From assembly GCA_020425605.1 (NCBI GenBank), contig JAGQRH010000010.1, forward strand, positions 1 to 64,000: a DNA stretch of 64,000 nucleotides, written 5' to 3'. Under the pieces are notes generated by a model that saw only the letters and a list, made by a program, of their open reading frames with translations, did not search any database and was not told the DNA's origin. The position numbers and the translations under genes are program-made. Origin of the DNA: Planctomycetota bacterium (GTDB lineage Bacteria > Planctomycetota > UBA8742 > UBA2392). This document shows, piece after piece, positions 60,871 through 64,000 of the stretch; position 1 is the stretch's first letter, and the number at the start of each line of letters is the position of its first letter.

Positions 60871-62220
60871 ATGCCGGATCGGGCCGTTCGCATCGCCATC
60901 ATCGGCGCAGGACCCAGTGCATTCTATGCCGCCGCCGCGTTGATCAAGCAGACCGACGTGGAAGTGCGCGTTGACATATTCGACCGGCTGTTCGCACCCT
61001 ACGGGCTGGTGCGCTACGGCGTCGCGCCCGACCACCCGCGCATCAAGAGCGTCGCGGCGCTGTACGAAAAGACCGCACTGGATGAGCGCGTGCGCTTCTT
61101 CGGCTGCGTTGAGTTCGGCAAGCACCTCACGCTCGACGACCTGCGCCCGCTATACGACCAGGTGATCTTCGCTACCGGCGCCCAGTCAGACCGCAATCTG
61201 AACATCCCCGGCGAAGACCTCGCGGGCAGCATGAGCGCGACGGAATTCGTCGCCTGGTACAACAGCCACCCGGACTACGTGAACCTGAAGCCGAACCTCG
61301 ACGTCGAGGGCGTAGTGGTGGTCGGCGTCGGCAACGTGGCAATGGACGTCGCACGCATTCTCGCCAAGTCCTACGACGAGCTGAAAGAGACCGACATCGC
61401 GGACCACGCGCTGGAGGCCCTGAAGCACAGCAAGGTGAAGAACATCTACGTGCTCGGGCGTCGCGGCCCTGCGCAGGCGAAGTTCACCAACCCGGAAATC
61501 AAGGAATTCGGCCATCTCGAATTGGCCGACCCCGTGGTTCTGCCGGCCGAGCTTGAGTTGGACCCCGACAGCCAGAAGGCCGTCGACGGACACCGGCTGA
61601 CCCGCCAGAACGTCGAAATCCTGCGCGAATACGCCGAAAGCGGTGCAGGCGAAAAACCGCGCAAGGTGCACTTCCGCTTTCTGGTCAGCCCGGTCGAGAT
61701 CACCGGCGACGGCAAGGTCGAGCACGTGAAGATCGAGCGCAACCGGCTGGTCAGCACCCCGGACGGCTACCTCAACTGCGAGGGCCTCGGCGAGTATGAG
61801 ACGCTCCCGGCCGGCATGGTGCTGCGCAGCGTCGGCTATCGAGGCGTGCCCCTGCCCGGCGCGCCCTACAACGAAAAGAAGGGGACCATCCCGAACGACC
61901 ACGGCCGCGTGCTAAACGACGATGGCAATCAGTTGCCGGGCGCCTACGTGGTCGGCTGGGCCAAACGCGGCCCAACCGGCGTGATCGGCACCAACAAGAA
62001 GGACGCCGAAGAAACCGTCGAGTTGATGCTCGAGGACGTAAAGAACCTGCGCCGCGTAGGCCAGCCGCAGGACGTGGCCGAGTTCCTGAAGACGCGCGAC
62101 TGCAACCCGGTCCTGTTCGACGAGTGGCAGAAGATGAACACGGCCGAGATCGAACGCGGCAAGCCCGCCAACCGGCCCCGCGTAAAGTTCAACACCGTCG
62201 ACGACGCGCGGGGCAGGTAG
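60871..62220 (+). CDS. fprA: FprA-type ferredoxin/adrenodoxin-like NADP+ reductase
   Basis: 449 residues from the ATG at 60871 (AAGGAGACGCC upstream). FAD site: RIAIIGAGPSAFYAAAAL. LFAPYGLVRYGVAPDHPRIK and ATGAQSDRNLNIPGEDL follow, then the NADP site VVVVGVGNVAMDVARIL. Near the end is the family signature YVVGWAKRGPTGVIGTNKKD. FprA passes electrons between NADPH and ferredoxins. The 2Fe-2S protein at 11150 is a possible partner but is far away. The ATP-grasp gene follows after 4 bases. Confidence 0.95.
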   Translation: MPDRAVRIAIIGAGPSAFYAAAALIKQTDVEVRVDIFDRLFAPYGLVRYGVAPDHPRIKSVAALYEKTALDERVRFFGCVEFGKHLTLDDLRPLYDQVIFATGAQSDRNLNIPGEDLAGSMSATEFVAWYNSHPDYVNLKPNLDVEGVVVVGVGNVAMDVARILAKSYDELKETDIADHALEALKHSKVKNIYVLGRRGPAQAKFTNPEIKEFGHLELADPVVLPAELELDPDSQKAVDGHRLTRQNVEILREYAESGAGEKPRKVHFRFLVSPVEITGDGKVEHVKIERNRLVSTPDGYLNCEGLGEYETLPAGMVLRSVGYRGVPLPGAPYNEKKGTIPNDHGRVLNDDGNQLPGAYVVGWAKRGPTGVIGTNKKDAEETVELMLEDVKNLRRVGQPQDVAEFLKTRDCNPVLFDEWQKMNTAEIERGKPANRPRVKFNTVDDARGR

Positions 62221-62224
62221 GGCA

Positions 62225-63061
62225 TTGAACACCAATGTTTCGCCTCTCCTTGTTGAAAACCGGCTGTGGATACTCGCCGGAAGTACCGGCAACCCGGCGT
62301 ATGACTTTGACTTCGAGTTGTTCTTCAATTGCACGCACCCAATCCGGATCGAGCAGCACCAAACAGCAATCGCTCGCATCGGAGCCGTAGTGGACTACGC
62401 GAAGGCCTATCGCTACTACGAGCAACTGAACCTGCGTCTCGTCAACGATGTCGAAGCCAACCACCGCGCCAGCCTGATTTCTCACTGGTACGACCTGCTT
62501 CGGGAAATGACTCCCAGGACCGTTGTTTATGACGAACGCCCCGGCAGTGCCGATGTGGAACAGGCCTTCGACTGGCCGGTGTTCGTGAAGGGTGAACGGC
62601 AGACCAGCCGTCACCAGGCGGCCCTGTCCATAGCACGGTCGGCAGCAGAGTTTGACACAATCATGCATGCCTATGCCGCCGATCCGATCCTCAACTGGCA
62701 AAAAGTCGCGGTGCGGGAGTTCGTTCCGCTGCGACCTGTGGCGGGCGTCGCGGGGAGCAATGTCCCGCCGTCATTCGAGTTCCGCACCTTCTGGTGGTAC
62801 GGCAATCTCGTCGGGCACGGCCAATACTGGCCCGACGTTCCCGAGTACCGGGCGACGGACGATGAATGGAAGGGCGCGCTTGAAGTGGCAACTGACGCGG
62901 CGCATCGCGTCAATGTTCCTTTCGTGGTCGTGGACGTTGCTATGGCCGCCGACCAGCGCTGGCTCGTTATTGAGGTCAACGACGCCCAAGAGAGCGGATA
63001 CTCAGGTGTGCAGCCACTCGGGCTATGGCGCGCTATTCTTGGGATAGAATCTGCACTATGA
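62225..63061 (+). CDS. ATP-grasp domain protein (R2K-like)
   Basis: 278 residues from a TTG start, 4 bases after fprA. The C-terminal two-thirds shows ATP-grasp features: DWPVFVKGERQTSRH (nucleotide-binding Lys), AVREFVPLRP (strand with Glu), RTFWWYGNLVGHGQYW, and the metal-binding end VIEVNDAQESGYSG. This pattern fits the ATP-grasp group found in phage- and peptide-ligase-like R2K families. It would join a carboxylate to an amine using ATP; the substrate is unknown. Its last bases overlap the convergent squalene synthase-like gene. Confidence 0.7.
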   Translation: MNTNVSPLLVENRLWILAGSTGNPAYDFDFELFFNCTHPIRIEQHQTAIARIGAVVDYAKAYRYYEQLNLRLVNDVEANHRASLISHWYDLLREMTPRTVVYDERPGSADVEQAFDWPVFVKGERQTSRHQAALSIARSAAEFDTIMHAYAADPILNWQKVAVREFVPLRPVAGVAGSNVPPSFEFRTFWWYGNLVGHGQYWPDVPEYRATDDEWKGALEVATDAAHRVNVPFVVVDVAMAADQRWLVIEVNDAQESGYSGVQPLGLWRAILGIESAL

Positions 63062-64000
63062 GCCCGCAGCAGCACGGGCGGCGTTGATCTGGCCGATGAC
63101 TTCGGCGCGTTCGCGGTTGTGGATTCGGCGCAGGGCTTCGTCGTCGGCGATGTTCGCGTCTACCTCGGCGTGGATCGCCTTCACTTCGTCACGGGTGATC
63201 TTGAGGACTTCTTCGCTGAACACGTCGGTGGTCTTGAGCGCGCGGGCCAGCGTGCGTACAGCGAACACCAGCGGCAGGGCGCAAAACAGGCGGATGTCGC
63301 GCTCCGACGCCGGGATGGTCACCGTGTACTCCAGCGCTTCATCCAGCCACAGCAGCGTCATCTCCGCGAGGCCCGCGACCACCTCACGCCCGCGCGGATC
63401 CGCGGGGTCATCGATCAGCGTCTGCAGGTCGATGCCGGCGGCCTTGAACAACTTGCTCGGCACGTAGGCCACGCCACGGCCGATGTCGTCCGTGACGCCC
63501 TTGATGATGTTGGTGACCTGCAATCCAAGGCCGAAGTTGATGGCGCGCTCGTCCAGCGCCGCCTTGATCTCGGGTGTGATTGACTTGCGATCGAGCGCCC
63601 ACTCGTTGCACAGCAGCTTGCCCACGGTGCCCGCGACGTAATAGCAGTAGCGCTTCAGGTCCTCTTCGTCGTCGAGGCGCAGTCCTTCGCCGCGCATCTC
63701 ACGCTGCACGGTCTCAGCCATGCCCTGAGCCATCTCGACGATGCTGTTGTGCATCGCTTCGCGCGCGCCCGGCCGAAATTCGTAGTACGCCCGCAGGACA
63801 CGCGTTGTGTTGCGGCACAACTCGTGGTCGCTGCCGTCGAGTGCAGAATCGGCGAACATCTTCTCGACGTCGGCCGCCAGCATCGACCAGTTGTGCGGGT
63901 CGCCAATGGTCTCCGCGAAGTTCACAAGCATCGCGGCCCGCGCGTCGGCGGGCAGGCTGGTGGTGTCCTCAATCGTGTCGAGGATGCGGCAGATCAAGTA
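63056..64000 (-). CDS. Squalene/phytoene synthase family protein (partial, N-terminus beyond right edge)
   Basis: At least 314 residues; the frame continues past base 64000. The first visible part, YLICRILDTIEDTTSLP, contains the first aspartate-rich motif (DTIED), which lies near residue 50-60 in complete proteins. GLGLQVTNIIKGVTDDIGRGVAYVP marks the second motif: the family pattern D-x-x-x-D appears as Gly-x-x-Asp-Asp, so the first aspartate is missing. The family condenses two prenyl diphosphates head to head (squalene, dehydrosqualene, phytoene). No other carotenoid or hopanoid gene is in the window. The altered motif makes the product uncertain. Confidence 0.85.
   Translation of the reverse strand, partial: YLICRILDTIEDTTSLPADARAAMLVNFAETIGDPHNWSMLAADVEKMFADSALDGSDHELCRNTTRVLRAYYEFRPGAREAMHNSIVEMAQGMAETVQREMRGEGLRLDDEEDLKRYCYYVAGTVGKLLCNEWALDRKSITPEIKAALDERAINFGLGLQVTNIIKGVTDDIGRGVAYVPSKLFKAAGIDLQTLIDDPADPRGREVVAGLAEMTLLWLDEALEYTVTIPASERDIRLFCALPLVFAVRTLARALKTTDVFSEEVLKITRDEVKAIHAEVDANIADDEALRRIHNRERAEVIGQINAARAAAGS

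Overview
The window is GC-rich bacterial chromosome with ordinary bacterial features: Shine-Dalgarno starts, GTG and TTG starts, intrinsic terminators and tRNA genes with encoded CCA. I see no integrase, transposase, phage gene, CRISPR array or rRNA. VIT/von Willebrand lipoproteins, squalene-cyclase-like repeat proteins, STAND-ATPase/TPR regulators, tricorn-type proteases, secreted pseudopilin-like repeats and DUF192 lipoproteins, together with murA, squalene synthase and a complete-looking core metabolism, point to a member of the Planctomycetota or a neighbouring PVC-like lineage. That placement is inference; no marker gene here settles it.

Layout. 1-13.7 kb: a truncated TPR/ATPase remnant, hsp20, and envelope proteins (VIT-vWA-PDZ lipoprotein, prenyltransferase-fold protein, TlpA thioredoxin, FecR-like protein, vWA protein), a nucleosidase-like enzyme, a ferredoxin, a rhomboid-like protein and tRNA-Pro. 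13.7-21 kb: hemB-yidD, a PP2C-STAND-TPR regulator coupled to a small pterin-synthase-like gene, a K+ channel and a radical SAM protein. 21.1-30 kb: three overlapping genes for paralogous double-AAA+ Clp-like ATPases, the most unusual locus. 30-36 kb: methyltransferase, acetyltransferase, a deiminase-like protein, tRNA-Asn, a protein with four pseudopilin-type domains and a TSUP permease. 36-42 kb: maeB and a tricorn protease homologue. 42-48 kb: a plus-strand run with an HD-GYP regulator, 3-hydroxyacyl-CoA dehydrogenase, an ABC ATPase and small membrane-anchored proteins. 48-59.5 kb: a four-unit DUF192 lipoprotein, leuS, a GxxExxY protein, a vWA-like lipoprotein, murA, prmC, a MATE pump and yajQ. 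59.6-64 kb: an RluA synthase, FprA reductase, an ATP-grasp protein and a partial squalene/phytoene synthase.

The candidate undescribed system is the ATPase trio at 21107-29975. The genes overlap by 4 nt at each junction. All three D2 domains keep Walker A/B, sensor and arginine-finger motifs but have lost the GYVG pore-loop segment. They carry IGF/LGV/MGF tripeptides where ClpA/ClpC/ClpX bind ClpP. Proteins 1 and 2 end in a domain resembling the PCRF region of class I release factors, without GGQ. A second pattern is three sigma-54-type -24/-12 elements with exact spacing, upstream of hsp20 and of two paralogous vWA-type secreted proteins that lie 43 kb apart. Degenerate heptanucleotide repeats abut the start codons of hemB and prmC and recur upstream of the MATE gene.
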